Below, piece by piece: positions 23,761-35,949 of a stretch of DNA of 64,000 nt. Below the pieces are notes generated by a model that did not search any database, had not been told where the DNA came from, and saw only the letters and a list, made by a program, of their open reading frames with translations. The position numbers were made by a program, and so were the translations under genes. The first letter of the stretch is position 1. Every line of letters starts with the position of its first letter. Origin of the DNA: Saccopteryx bilineata (Eukaryota > Chordata > Mammalia > Chiroptera > Emballonuridae); NCBI RefSeq assembly GCF_036850765.1, contig NC_089501.1, positions 14,546,997-14,610,996 of the forward strand. Direction: 5' to 3'.

Positions 23761-24382
23761 TCATCCAGAGTGGGTTTCTGGTTTTGTGCTTCCCATCAGT
23801 GTCAGCACGTCAGCACAGCTCCTTTCTCTGCTCATTTTGGGCAGTGGTTCCCCACCACAGAAGGAGCCTTGCGCAGAAGAACGCTTGCTGTTCTGACCCA
23901 TTCTGGAAGAGCAGAGCATGATTCTGTGTGGCTTTGGAGAAACAAGTAGAAGCCACAGAGAGCATACCTCAGTTTGGCTGAGGATGTCCAAAAGAAAACA
24001 GAGTTACTGAGGCACAAACAGCAGCCCGGGAACAATAAGTAAAGACTGTGAAGATTCTTGCGAGAGGGAAGTTGGGCAGGAGGGGGGGAGGAGATGGAGA
24101 CACAGTCATTTCCTGCAGTTATGCATTGCATCCCAAACAATCACACCGATTTGTAGGATGTCCCTCTGCCTGAGATTCTCTCTCATAGAATTTATAAAAT
24201 TAGAGATTCTTGGTGATATGTTGCTGTTCTCCATTGGAAGCTTTCTTTGACTCTGTAAGAAACAGTCTGTCATCTTTAACACATACAGTCATTCCCTGTC
24301 TCACTCTTCAAAAACAAAGATCCTCTAACTAGGTCTTTTTTCTTTTTCCTGTAATAGTATGTAAAATATTCAGGTCTTCAGA
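23761..24382. other. Noncoding stretch, nothing recognised
   Basis: Base-balanced, with overlapping open frames of 75-102 codons on both strands, none with a recognisable motif or splice-bounded conservation that I can see. Confidence 0.4.
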
Positions 24383-24411
24383 ATTTATTTATTTATTTAT
24401 TTATTTATTTA
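24383..24411. repeat. (ATTT)n microsatellite
   Basis: About seven ATTT units directly before an L1 3' end, probably grown from the poly(A)/(T) tail of that L1. Confidence 0.85.
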
Positions 24412-24560
24412 CACTTTATTTTTTAGAGCTGTTTTAGGTTTGCAGCAAAATTGAGCAAAAAGTGCAGTTTTCATATACTTTTAGTCCATACATACAAATA
24501 GTCTTCCCCCTCCCCCCCATTATTAACATTCCAGAATGGTGCAGTTGTTACAATTGATGT
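24412..24560 (-). mobile_element. LINE-1 3' end fragment
   Basis: ttttagagctgttttaggtt, gcagcaaaattgagcaaaaa, cccattattaacattccaga and gttgttacaattgatgtgga are the antisense L1M 3' UTR. Only the tip is recognisable. Confidence 0.75.
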
Positions 24561-25989
24561 GGAATTTCTTTTTAAATACAATGAAAGGAGAAGTAAGAAG
24601 TCAGTATCTTTTTGGGGGTAGGTGTGATTTAGAATATAACTGTCCACCTTTATCTCTTATTATTTTTTTAAAAGCCTGGTCTCTTTATCCCCCAAATCTA
24701 AAACTTAGCAGTAGTTTTAAATGACTGTCTTAAATTACATTGTTTCTAATGAAACATTAATACTTTTGAGGTCAGGTATGAGGTCTACAGTCATGTTAGC
24801 TAATTTACAGATAATTAATTTTAGCAAAGGATTCACACAGCTCTGAGAGGTGAGGGGATTCCAGGTTCCTATGTGTTTGGATGGACCTGCTGGGAGGTTC
24901 TGCTGGAGCTAAGAATTATTATATTAATTGGTTAGTCTGAGGCTGCTTCCAGTGGATACCTGATGAATAGAAATGCTAATAAAACATAAATAAAGCATGG
25001 CTGGAGTTCTTACCCAGAACTATCGTTAGCCACAACTATTACCTAGATAACTATTTGAGAGGAAGAATTTGTGTGAGTGTGTGTGTGTGTGTGAGAGAGA
25101 GAGTAAGATATTTCACAGTGTATTTAAAATGGATGCTTAATTTAGCCCAATAAACCCAGGGCTATTTTCTTTCTTTGGTTATTTATCTTTGCAACCCATT
25201 GGAGAAAAAGGCTTTTTTTTAGATTTCCTTCATATTTTAAGTTCTGATATCCACAATTATTGAATATTTAACAGAAAAAAACGAAAGAGGACACAAAGAG
25301 GGGTGAGAACAGGCCAGTTTACAGCTATAACAACAAAGCAAAGTGGAGATTTGTCTATTTTTCATTAATTTAGTCATATTTATTTCAAAACCTTGGTTAA
25401 TTATCTATTTACATCAGACAGTGTGTTTGGGGTTGGACCCATGAGGATTTCACAGTCTCTGCCCTCAAGGGAGTGGAGCTGAACAGATGACAACTTCAAA
25501 CATCTGTCCACCCTTTTGTACTTCCCTCTTTTCTCTTTCCCTCTTTGGCTGTAGAAGTAATAATAAAAGTCAAACCTTAACCAATTTATATACAGTGTAG
25601 GTTGTTTCTCTCCCAACCTAATTTAACTGTTAGAAGTGATTCCAATGTAATGAAAATGATTGTTAAAAAGGTTGTTGGTATTTTTTAAAAAGCTGTTTGG
25701 TAAATTCCATCTGCTGCATTTCCTAGGCTGTAATTTGTCATCAATAGATTTGTCATGGAAAATCTTTACTTCCTAAATACCTTTCATGAGCCAAGTCAGT
25801 TTCTTGCCCTTGATTCCTTTTATCTGTATTTTAGGTCATTTAAAATACCTTTTCCTTCAGTGAACTTCTTGAGTCTACTAATCGTTCCTGTTTGGCTTTT
25901 CTTATCTTTTTCAAATTTGTCCTCTTCTGGGAACTAAAGCTAGTGGATGATGTGCCATTAGCCTTCTTTCACTTTTGTCTTTGGTAACA
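24561..25989. other. AT-rich noncoding stretch with a short (GT)n(GA)n tract
   Basis: Nothing coding recognised. A (GT)n tract running into (GA)n lies at 25072-25105. Confidence 0.45.
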
Positions 25990-26184
25990 TTTTTAAAAAT
26001 ATTTTTAAATTCATTTTGAGAGAGAAAGAGAGAGAGAGAGGAGAAAGAGAGGGAGAGAGAGATGGAGAGAGGAGCAGGAAGCATCAACTCCCATATACGC
26101 CTTGATCAGGCAAGCCCAGGATATTGAACAGATGAACTCAGGGTTCCAGGTCAATGCTTTATCCACTGTACCACCACAGGTCAC
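25990..26184 (-). repeat. tRNA-derived SINE, family C
   Basis: GA-rich tract at 26020-26075, then gagcaggaagcatcaactcc, catatacgccttgatcaggc and a degraded head ending accaccacaggtca. Older than the copy at 21440. Confidence 0.85.
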
Positions 26185-26244
26185 GTAAGGAATCACCATC
26201 TAATTCTGAACCCTCTGTAACTTGGATTAGGGAGCTTTAGTTAA

Positions 26245-26371
26245 AAAGGCGAGGGGTATGCAACATAATTTAATGACAAGATAACCTAGACATGTTTTCT
26301 TTGAATATATGTACCCTGATTTATTAATGTCATCCCATTAACATTAATAAAAATTTATTTTAAAAAAAAAG
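26245..26371 (+). mobile_element. LINE-1 3' tip (bat type)
   Basis: ggggtatgcaacataattta, aagataacctagacatgttt, tatatgtaccctgatttatt and a final A-rich stretch match the second L1 3' tip in this window at 47643. It is severely 5' truncated (~125 bp). Confidence 0.8.
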
Positions 26372-26392
26372 TCCTGAGTGTTAATGGTGACA

Positions 26393-26815
26393 TGAATGTG
26401 ATCCCCTGTTGCAAACATAGAAAAACAGGTTTCTTGGATGCAAACACCAAGAAACTGTGTGAATGACCTTTGTGCAGACACAAAGGAATGCATGTGAGTG
26501 GGCTTTAGGAAATTAGCCTAGAAATTTCTAGATTGCCCCTTCCTTTGTGCTTGTTAAGTATTGTATAATCAAAGAAGAAGAATGTACTGACCGAAACTAC
26601 CTCTTTTTCCATGTCAACAAGCAGTCCATTAGTCAGTCTTTCCCCTTATCACCTGATCTCCCTCCCTTGCACTCCTGCTACCTTTGTTCTTATAACAAAG
26701 TTTCTCTCTCTGATCAATAAAAGCTCTGTGTGAAGGGGACTCGGAAGGTTAGTCCTGCTTGACTGCCTCTCCCTCTTCTCTTGACAGCAGTTTGTGTCTT
26801 GAGCAGTTTGTCCAC
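26393..26815 (+). repeat. Probable solo LTR of an endogenous retrovirus
   Basis: A 423-bp block lies between a possible 6-bp duplication gtgaca at 26387-26392 and 26816-26821. It begins TGAATGTG and contains the polyadenylation signal gatcaataaaagctctgtgt (about 26714-26733). A pyrimidine-rich U5-like stretch (gcctctccctcttctcttga) follows. The 3' end is TTTGTCCAC rather than the canonical CA, so the exact edges are doubtful. No internal viral gene is present. A class II type is a guess from the 6-bp duplication. Confidence 0.5.
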
Positions 26816-26821
26816 GTGACA

Positions 26822-28429
26822 CTGTAGTTCCCAGTGCACTGGAGGACTACAAGGTCAGGCTTTGGTGCCTTTTTTCTTTTTTTTTTTTTTCTTTTTTTTT
26901 TTTTGTTTGCAACTCCAAGTCATTTTAATTATTTTGTTCACTACATTGCCTTATATACCTGACTGTCTCATTCAGCACTTGTGCATAATCTTCCCTCTGG
27001 TGGGTCTTCTTTTCATCAAATTTTTCTATTTTATGGAATAAATAATTGATTCCAAGTACTTTACTCAGAGACTATCCGCAGTTGCATTTTGTTAAATGAC
27101 ATTTTATTTTCTACCCACATTAATGCTGTCATTGATTCCTTTTGAGAATCTTTCTTGTACTCTCTAGATTTAAAACTCAAAATAATTACCAGTGGCTAAG
27201 TAAATGTTACCTAATGCTTTTTTACACAGTAAGATACAAATGCTTTTGATCTGGAGATTTTGACGTTAACTTTAAAATAGGGAGTTATTTTTGGGCGAAT
27301 TAAAAAAAAACACTCCTCAGCATTATCTTTCCCTAATACTCAAGTGTCTTAATTTTATTTTAAATACAGTGTGCGACAAAGGTAGGTTCACAGTTGTGAA
27401 TGCATAAAACACAGAGTTTATTTTTGTATTATTAGTTATTAATTATTGTATTATTTCCCATATGAACATTTGCCCTAACTTGTTTAAGATTTTTTAAAAA
27501 GCTTCAAGGACAGTTGACAATTTTGAAACATCCAACTGAGGATGTTATAAGACTACCATAACATCTTTTCATTGTATACATTCATCTTTTATCTTAAAGT
27601 ATATTATCATCCTTATGTTATAATGATGGGAAATCTTAGGTGCAGGGAAGTGTGACAGCCAGTGCAGAGTACAGAGTACGCCCAGCAATGAGAAGCCAAG
27701 GAAGCTGTGCCAGGCTTCCCTAAGCGTTGTTATCCTCATGGCCCTGGGGAAACCACGCTGGAACAATGGAGTCATTCACTCAATAAACACGGAGACCTCT
27801 GCAGAACCTGTAGGCTCAATTGGGACAGGATTGCCTATCTTGTTTTGTCATTATATTGCAGATATGATAGTATGGTGACTAATATATAATAAGGCCCACC
27901 TATATATTTATTGAATCACTCAATCAATCAATAGGGGGCAGAAGCTATATAAGTGGAAGGAAGCCACGACAGGACAGCTGGCAGGTGTCCATGTTTCTGA
28001 GAGGTTTGCTTGCCCCCTCCTGATAGTAGAACAATAAAATTACTTAATGTCATAAAGTTTTTATTTTAATAAGGATAACAACCTTTTTGTGTGACCATCA
28101 AAGAATAAATATTGTAGGTTTGCAGGCCACATATAGTCACTATCACTTATTTTTAAAAAAATCATTTTTAAAATGTGAAAATTGTCTTTTAGCCTTCAAG
28201 CAATACAAAAACAGACTTGAGCTGGATTTGACCTAAAGGTTGTAGTGTCTTGGCTATAAAGCAAAATCATTAAAAAATTATCCAGAGAATACATGTTATA
28301 CTGTTTCACCTGAAGCTGTATTATAATCAGGTCCTCCGAGGCCTTTCTGTAAGTCATTTGTGTATAGTTCAAGACTTTGTTACAGGGGTAGAAAGTAATA
28401 GAGCTTCACTTTTATAATTTTACAACTTT
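26822..28429. other. Noncoding stretch with a small mariner-like remnant
   Basis: Poly(T)/(C) stretch at 26870-26904. TATA-like tatataagtgg at 27945-27955 and aacaataaaatt at 28031-28042 hint at an old LTR, but no ends are visible. Otherwise unrecognised. Confidence 0.35.
27366..27475. mobile_element. Possible Tc1/mariner MITE fragment
   Basis: tacagtgtgcgacaaaggtaggttcacagt-type start directly after TA, AT-rich middle, and gaacatttgccctaac-like right side resemble a mariner-derived MITE. The right terminal repeat is too worn to pair convincingly with the left. Confidence 0.35.
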
Positions 28430-29370
28430 ATTAAGAATTAAGTTATAATCTTACTCAGATTTTGGAATTGGATTATATGGCCTTATCAAACGAGTTGAGT
28501 AGTATCTCCTACTTTTCTAATTTCTGAAAAAGTTTGTGTAAGATTCACATTATTTCTTCCTTAAATGTTTCTTAGAATGTATTGGTAAAAACATTTGGGC
28601 CTGGAATTTTCTTGGAGAACACTTTTCAATATGGAATTCAATATCTTTAATAGATTAAGGCTATTCAGTTTAAATTTCTTCTTGTGTCCATTTTACTGAG
28701 TTATAACCTTCAATTTGCCCATTTCATCTAATCAATAGTTGTCAAATTGTTTGGTATAAAATCGTTTTTAGTATTCTCTTATTATCTTACAATATCTGTA
28801 AGATCTGCATTGATAAATCTTTCCTGATATTAGTATTCTTAGTTCTTTCTCTTTTTTCTTAACCAATGTAGCTAGAAGTTGGTCAATTTTGTTGATCCTT
28901 TCAAAAAGGAAACCACTTTAGCTTTGTTCATTTTTTCTGTTGTTTCTTATTCCATTTATTCTTGCTTTTTTTTTTTACTTTTGTTATTTTCTTCCTTTGA
29001 CTTACTTTGAGTTTACCTTGCTCTTATTTTTTTAATTTCTTAAACAGGAACTTTAGGTTGTTGATTATAGTTTTTTTTTCTAATACACATATATATGTTT
29101 TCCAATAACCACTACTTTAGCTGTATCTCACTAATTGTGATATGTTGTAGTTTATTGTCAGTTGAAAATCTTTTATGATCTCCCTTGTACTGTTGATTCA
29201 TATATCATTTATAAATGTGGTTTAATTTCCAAATACTTGAAGATTTCTTAGGTATCTTAATAATATCAGTTTCTAATTCATTTCTACTGTGGACACAAAA
29301 CAAATTTTGTATGATTTTGATTCTGAGGTTTTCTGACTTCCATGCTTTCTGATGAGAATTTCATGATTAT
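28430..29370 (-). mobile_element. LINE-1 ORF2 fragment (old), antisense
   Basis: aacatttgggcctggaattt, ttggtcaattttgttgatcc, aaccactttagctttgttca and tctgaggttttctgac are the antisense reverse-transcriptase region of an old L1. There is no open frame and no 3' end. Confidence 0.8.
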
Positions 29371-29423
29371 TTGAATGTCTGTTTCCTGTTTATAATGCAT
29401 CATTTTCTCTAATTCTTTCAAGA

Positions 29424-29756
29424 TTTTTTTAAAGTGAGAGGAATGGAATAGAGAGACAGACTCCCACATGCACCCTGACCAGGATCCACCTGGCAACCCC
29501 TGCCCGTGGCTGATGCTCAAATCAACTGAGCTATCCTCAGCACCTGAAGCTGACACTTAGACCAACCGAGCTATCCTCAGCACTCAGGGATGATGCTTGA
29601 ACCAATTGAGCCACTGGCTGTGGGAGGGAAGAGAGAGAGAGAAGGGGAGAGAAGCAGATGGTCTTTTCTCCTGTGTGCCCTGACCAAGGATTGAACCTGG
29701 GATGGCCTCACACTGGGCTGATACTATATATCCACTGAGCCAACAGGCCAGGGAGA
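29424..29756 (-). repeat. tRNA-derived SINE, family A variant with 40-bp tandem units
   Basis: Head ends ccaacaggccaggg; tail side is attttttttaaagtgagagg. The middle is a tandem array: gctgatgctcaaatcaactg at 29509, gctgacacttagaccaaccg at 29549, and a third, shortened unit at 29589. Units 1 and 2 share ctatcctcagcac. The copy at 1111 has the same design. Confidence 0.87.
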
Positions 29757-30019
29757 GCCTAAAGTCTACAGGTGTTAGTCATGGTCATTTGTTTCAGCCA
29801 AACAGACCTTCAGACTTTTTTTTTAAATCATCTCTACTTAAACTCTTGTGCTCTTGTTCACATAATTATCCCTACATGGAAACTCTCTGTCTTGTTTCTT
29901 CCTGTCTAACTCTTATACCATCTCTGAAAATGAAGCTGAAATCCAATATCATCTATGAAGTGTATATTTCCTGACTGCTCTGATAGAATGTATTTTTTCT
30001 TTCTCTTTTCTACATCCAT

Positions 30020-30840
30020 CCATTCATTCTTTCATTAGTTATTCATTGAGAACTCACTGTGTTCTAGCAACTCTGCTGAGTACTAGAAATACAAAGATAA
30101 ATAAGACATTGTCCCTGCTCTTACAAAGCCCACAATTTGGTGAAGAAGATAGCTGTATGGGAAGATACTTAAGATTAAGCGTGATGAATGACATAACCAA
30201 TAAAAAATGAAGCATGTCAGTGGGGATACAAAAGAAGAAACAACTATATCTACTGGGTTGATCTTCAAAGAATGAGTAGGAGTTTGTTGTGTAGGGAAAT
30301 GGAAGAAGTTTATTTCAGAACCTGTATCTGTTTATGCAAAGCTATCAAGAGATTGAGTAGGCATTGTGAATTTGACTAATGGTGGAATGTCCAAGATGAT
30401 CACCAAACACTTGGGCATTAAGTTGTAAGATGTTGTACAGAGCCTTCCATGCTTTGCCAATAATTCTGTACTTTACAAGAAACAGAGAAAAGAAATGTGG
30501 ACTGTGGTGGCAGTATGGAGGGTGATCTTAGGTATGGAGAGAAAGAAAAAGAAAGATCATGTTCATCTGGTAAATGAATGATGAAGAGGGCCTGACTAGA
30601 GGCAGTGACATTGTGAATGAACAGAAGGAGCTGGATTTAAGGGACAGTTCTGTCTTAGAAACAATTAATGTTGGTGAGCTATTAAATTTAGAACTTTTGG
30701 GAAAGGAGAGCTACAGAAGAGCTGGCTTAGGTGATGAAAGGCACTCCAATAAACTGAAATAGAAGACAGAGGAGCAGGAGCATGGTTAAAGGAGAGATAA
30801 TTAGTTCTATTTTGAACAGGTTATATTGAAACTTTCTGTA
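30020..30840 (-). repeat. L2 LINE, antisense, long diverged copy
   Basis: ttcattagttattcattgag, aactcactgtgttctagcaa, ctctgctgagtactagaaat and agcccacaatttggtgaaga follow the antisense L2 3' end. Further right, cagagccttccatgctttgc and ggtggcagtatggaggg-type text continues the L2 pattern. The end is uncertain. Confidence 0.6.
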
Positions 30841-31577
30841 GCAAACCCAAGATACCCACTTCACTTATTGAGTTTACAACTCAGTTGGTACCTAAAAAAT
30901 GCCACTTGTATACTGTGTGCTTAGTATTCTGTTTATAAGGATGACTTCTTTGTAAAAGAACGAATTCATCAATTTTGCTTTTCCATGTGATTCTCAGCAG
31001 TATACACATGATCTGTCCCTAACAGGTGCTCAACGAATGTACATTAAAGAATAAATAAATAAAAATTTAACTTTAATGATATTTTTAATAAGTTGATAAT
31101 TCTTTAGGGTTTCTATATAGTAATAAGACATTAACTATGCTCATTGTTTAGGTGCCAGCCTAGTCTTTCACTTGGGTCTATGTTCAAACTTGAGTGAGGA
31201 AGAGTAGAGTGAGTATTATCAGCAACTTTTTCATAGTTTTGAATAGGGCTTTATATTTTCCTTAAGTGGATTCTTTTTGTAGTTTATTTAGCAGAAGGTT
31301 ATGGCATTTTGTGGCATGTAAGTGGTACTTCTTCAAGGTTTCAGGTAGGAAAAGGAGGGGGAAGCCATGTCTACCTTACGTTCAGCTGCCTCCTGGTACC
31401 TGGAGCTGTAACTGTTACACAGAACTTCCTAAGTATTTAACAGATGATTAATGAATGTAGATTAACCCATGTTTTTTATTTTATTTTATTGGGTATTTCT
31501 ATACAAATCTGGAATCAAGGATGTTAGACATATTCCTTTGATTCAGTGTTCTTTTTACTCTAAAAGTGCTTCAAATG
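30841..31577. other. Noncoding stretch with an L2/MIR tail
   Basis: At 31018-31060 aacaggtgctcaacgaatgt and the following aataaataaataaa form a sense L2/MIR 3' tail. The rest is unrecognised. Confidence 0.45.
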
Positions 31578-32336
31578 CAGTAGTCCTATCCATATTCACA
31601 GTTTCACTTTCCCCAGTTCCAGTTACCTGCAGTTCATCTTGGTCTAAAAATATTCAAAGAAAAATTCCAGAAATAATCAGTTTTAAATTGTGCGCCACTC
31701 AGTAGTGTGATGAATGTGTGCTGTCCAGCTCTGTTGTCCTGCCCGACCGAATGTGAATTACCCCTTGTGTCAGGGTGTCCATACTGTGGACGCCCGCGCC
31801 CATTAGTCAGTTGCCATCGTGGTTATCAGAGTGCCTGTTGTGGTATCCCAGTGCCTGTGTCTAAGCAACCCTTGTTTTACTCAATGGTGCTGCCAAAGTG
31901 CAAGAGCACTGATGCAGGCAGCTGGATTTGACAAAGAGAAGCCATAAAGTGCTTTTCACGCATCGTCAGAAGGTCCATGGTAGACTAACACTGCGTCACA
32001 AGGCCTACGTCATTCACTTCACTGTATCTCATCATGTAGGTGTTTTGTTTGTATTTTTACTTCACATCATCACAAGAAGAAGGGTGAGTACAGCATCATA
32101 AGATATTCTGAGAGAGGGAGACCACATTCACATAAGTTTTATTACAGTATATTGTTATAATTATTCTGTTTTATTGTTGTGAATCTATTCCTGTGCCTAA
32201 TTTATAACTTAAGCTTTATTATAAGTACATATTAATAGGAAAAATATAGTAGATTTAGGAGTCGGTACCACCTGCAATGATAGGAATCCACTGGGGGTCT
32301 CAGGACATGTCCCCCGTGGATAAGGGGGGACTGCTG
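31578..32336 (+). mobile_element. Tigger-type (pogo/Tc1-mariner) DNA transposon, internally deleted, 759 bp
   Basis: Left end cagtagtcctatcc pairs with right end ggataaggggggactgctg; TA follows on the right. The motif gccaaagtgcaagagcactg (31892-31911) and aaagagaagccataaagtgc (31934-31953) correspond to the first codons of a Tigger transposase (PKxKSxDAG...KRSxK), followed by a jump to the 3' noncoding end. The transposase is therefore lost. A second copy of the family lies at 55865 in the other orientation. Confidence 0.85.
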
Positions 32337-34721
32337 TATTGTGCACCCATGTACTTTTGGAAAATTGAACTTTCTGACCTTTGTCGGCTTTGCCAGGTAG
32401 GCAGTGTGGAGAAGCACCCTGAAGTCTTTTGCTCAGGTCAACAGGAAAAAAAATTGGCTTTCCCTCTGCCACTGCTTTCAAGATTGCTTTTTCATCAGAC
32501 CTTTGAAGGGAACCTGATTTTCTCTATTGTCTGTGTAGGACGTGACCAGTTCCCCTTGGTTTTGACAAGTCTGTAGTGATTACTGAGGGAGGGGGGCAGG
32601 AAATACTGCCAGTGGGTCTCTTGATTGCCCGAAGTGAACTGGCATTGCGTTGACCGACACCAGGATGCCCCAGCAGGATGCAGGCTGGGGTACTCTGGCA
32701 TGTGAAGGGAGAACAGCCGGCAGCCACAACACACGTGTCCCCACGTGTCTTCATACTTCAGGCACAAGCGGTTAGTGTGGGTGCTCACTTTAGAGCCTGT
32801 CTGTGATGCATCCTGTCTCCCACACCAGAGTTTGGGTCGAGGGCCAACTCTCTGCAGCCTTGTCGCTCTCATGCCCTTCCACCCTATCTGGTCTTCCCAT
32901 CTTTCGTCGTGCGCAGAAACAATTCTTTCCTCTCCCCCTGGTTTTCTTTATCTTGGAAATTTTTACACTGCTTTGAGCAGTGTGAAATCCTTCTCCAGAG
33001 CTTTCACCTGTGCACATGGGGGCTGCTTTCTGAGCCACCGCGAGCTGAGAGGCTCTGACGGACGTCTGGCAGCGTTTCCATTCTCAGACACACCTAGTTC
33101 ATCCTCAGTGGGTGTGGTCCAGCGCGCAGTTCAATAGCCACATCACTGAGGATTATCCAGGCCTGTAGAGGGGTTGTAAAGGATTTAAAAACAAACAAAC
33201 AAACCCATAGTCATAGTTGCACTTATAAAATATTTTTTTCTCCTCCTGTTTACTTTCCTCATGCCCTAAACCACTCTCTTGCCTAATCCAGTTACACTCT
33301 GATTACTCCTCAGTCCCCTGCTTTCTTTCTCAGCACTTGTTATCAGGGAGCAGAATTAACCTCTCTGTCTACAAAATAGAATTCTAATTTAGGAAGGAGG
33401 AGAGGGAATGAGAACATATGGGGCAAAGGAAGTTTAGAAACATTCTTCCTGTGACTATTTTTATACTGTTAGGTCATACAGTACAAAAATCTGTTTTAAA
33501 TAAGTACTTCAAGACTGAGTCTTGCATAAACCAGTAGATATAAAGAGAATTCTTCAAGAAAACAATTTTAAATGATTTTGTTATGCTATTTTCTTAAAGG
33601 TAAAATATGAACTTTCAGGGAACAAACTCCTTGTCTGACAAATTTACTCTTCAGTGATGAACTTTGTGATGTCAGATTTGGTGATATTTTACATCTGGGA
33701 TTGTGTCTTCCATCAAAGGTTTCCTGACTTATAGTGGAGAGATTCTGAAATAGGCTTTGCTACCAGAAGGAAAAACATACAAGAAAGCATTCTTAGGTTG
33801 CCAGTTATGATGATAACAATCTGTCAGTTATCTGAGTTAAGACCGTCTAAGATCAAGTTCACTAGATATATGTTATTTATGGATAGCAGGGTCTCAAGGG
33901 CACAGCACAAAGCTTGGCTTACAGGAAGTTCTTGATCTATGGTTAGTGAACTGAACTGAAACAGAAACTGGGCAGTCCAGAAATTTGCTTTTGGACATTT
34001 TCCTCCTATAGCAATTTGTCTTAATTTCTGAAGTTGTTTCTTATACGCTTTCCTTTCTTGATCACATGCACACAAAAGCCCTCATTACTGGCCTCATGTC
34101 TTTGAAATTTGTGGTGTATTTTCTGCTTATGAGTGTAAGATTGTGAGCTTCTGGAAATAGAGTGTAGAGATAGTTTCTATGCCCAGGCTTACCCCAGCAG
34201 CTTAGCTACATGCTTTGACTTGTACTAGGGAAATGAGAGAAGTATGCTATAGTATTCTTGCATGTTTAGTTAGTCTTCTTCTCTTAATTTTGCCATCATT
34301 TGTTCATTTTTCCAGATACTTGTTATCTCTGGGGTTGACTTTGAGACAAGTTAACTGGTAAGAAAAGTAGGTGGACAAGCAGAATATATTTTTTCATGGA
34401 GATAGTTATAAACATGCTATTTTATAAAGTGCTTCAATTACTTAAAGCTAGATACTTAAGATGCTAAGCTATTTAAAGAAATCTGTGAACTCTTAACCTA
34501 AAATAATGCAGTGATCTACAGACACTTGTCCTTTTGGAAAGTATATTGGCTTCATAAGCAAGATCTGACATCTTTTAACAATAGACAAACCTAATACCTT
34601 TATATTACAAAGTAAAATTTGACTTGTCTTAGGTTTAACCTACTCATAATTCAGTAATGACCACAGCATATCACCAAATGAGGCTGTGATAGTGGTCAAA
34701 ATTTCATAGCAGTGTGGAGTG
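32337..34721. other. Single-copy-looking block, with L2 scraps
   Basis: 32340-33140 is clearly richer in G+C than the rest of the window. It has open frames on both strands (130 codons at 32745-33137 plus; 125 at 32495-32872 minus) that overlap and match no protein I know. Sense L2 tail scraps occur at about 33890-33935 (cacagcacaaagcttggct) and 34137-34210 (gattgtgagcttctggaa). No exon is demonstrable. Confidence 0.4.
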
Positions 34722-34736
34722 AATCTTAATTCTATT

Positions 34737-35134
34737 TTTTTTTTTTTTTGTACTTTTCTAAAGCTGGAAACAGGGAGAGACAGTCAGACAGACTCCCGCA
34801 TGCGCCCGACCGGGATCCACCCGGCACGCTCACCAGGGGGCGATGCTCTGCCCACCAGGGGGCGATGCTCTGCCCCTCTGGGGTGTCTCTCTGCCGCGAC
34901 CAGAGCCACTCTAGCACCTGGGGCAGAGGCCAAGGAGCCATCCCCAGCGCCCAGGCCATCTTTGCTCCAATGGAGCCTTGGCTGCAGGAGGGGAAGAGAG
35001 AGACAGAGAAGAAGGAGGGGGTGGGGGTGGAGAAGCAAATGGGCGCTTCTCCTATGTGCCCTGGCCGGGAATCGAACCAGGGTCCCCCAAACGCCAGGCT
35101 GACACTCTACTGCTGAGCCAACTGGCCAGGGCCA
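34737..35134 (-). repeat. tRNA-derived SINE, family A (young copy)
   Basis: 15-bp duplication aatcttaattctatt at 34722-34736 and 35135-35149. Full-length, with two CTCF-like units 22 bp apart: TCACCAGGGGGCG at 34830-34842 and CCACCAGGGGGCG at 34852-34864. Confidence 0.95.
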
Positions 35135-35257
35135 AATCTTAATTCTATTAATGAGGCTATTTTAGAGATCTATCTAGCCTGTCTTTCTAGAAATAAGATT
35201 TCAATTAGATGATGCTTCAAATGTAAGGTTCATAATGTTAGTGCTTATTACAAGGTG

Positions 35258-35495
35258 CTTTAGCATGGAGATTTGGGCACGGGCTGTGAAGTTGGACAGC
35301 TTGGGTTTGGATTCAGGAATAACACTTCATAGCTGTGTGACCATGGGTGCATGGCTAAACCCCTCTACCTTCAGTTTTCTTATCTGGAAAATAGGGGGAG
35401 TAGCAACCAATTTCAAAGTGCTGAGAATTAAGTAAGAAAATATATGTGAGGTTCCTAGTTTGCCTGGAATATAGTATGAGTATTTCATTATTATA
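35258..35495 (+). repeat. MIR SINE, nearly complete
   Basis: agcttgggtttggattcagg, aacacttcatagctgtgtga, ccatgggtgcatggctaaac, ttttcttatctggaaaatag and the tail tagtttgcctggaatatag are in MIR order, sense. Confidence 0.85.
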
Positions 35496-35534
35496 AGTAT
35501 ATAATGCTTATACAAGTATATTGGCAAGTATTGT

Positions 35535-35705
35535 AAACATGCATTTCGTTTGATCTTAATAACCCAGTGTGATGGGTAGGGTGGGCTTATTATTATACAC
35601 GTTTATCAGGTGAGGAAACAGAGTCCCATAGAGTTTAAGCTACTTGTCAAAGATTACACAACCATTTAATGAGTGAAACTGGGACTCCAATGCAGTTTTC
35701 TGATT
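35535..35705 (-). repeat. MIR SINE, antisense
   Basis: tgatcttaataacccagtgt, tattattatacacgtttatc, aggtgaggaaacagagtccc and caaagattacacaaccattt are antisense MIR. It lies just after the sense MIR above, so the two form a head-to-head pair of separate insertions. Confidence 0.8.
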
Positions 35706-35949
35706 CATATTTCCCAATTTTGAGATATATCAAGATTGATTTGAACCATATTTTTCAATTACAGTGTGGGTATGGGTGGGCAACAGTCAACAGTCTCTGC
35801 TAGGCCTGACCTTTGGCTTTTGTTAGAAGACAAGTATCTCACTTTTTATAGGCACTTATACAATTTTTAAATTGGCAACTAAGTTAAGTTTTATAAATCT
35901 GAAAATACAAATAAAATATGTGTATGGACTCTACTTGGCTTTTTGATCA

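Noticed and set aside
27940..28045. TATA-like promoter plus polyadenylation signal
   Set aside because: In AT-rich DNA these words are common by chance, and no transcript or LTR boundary supports them.
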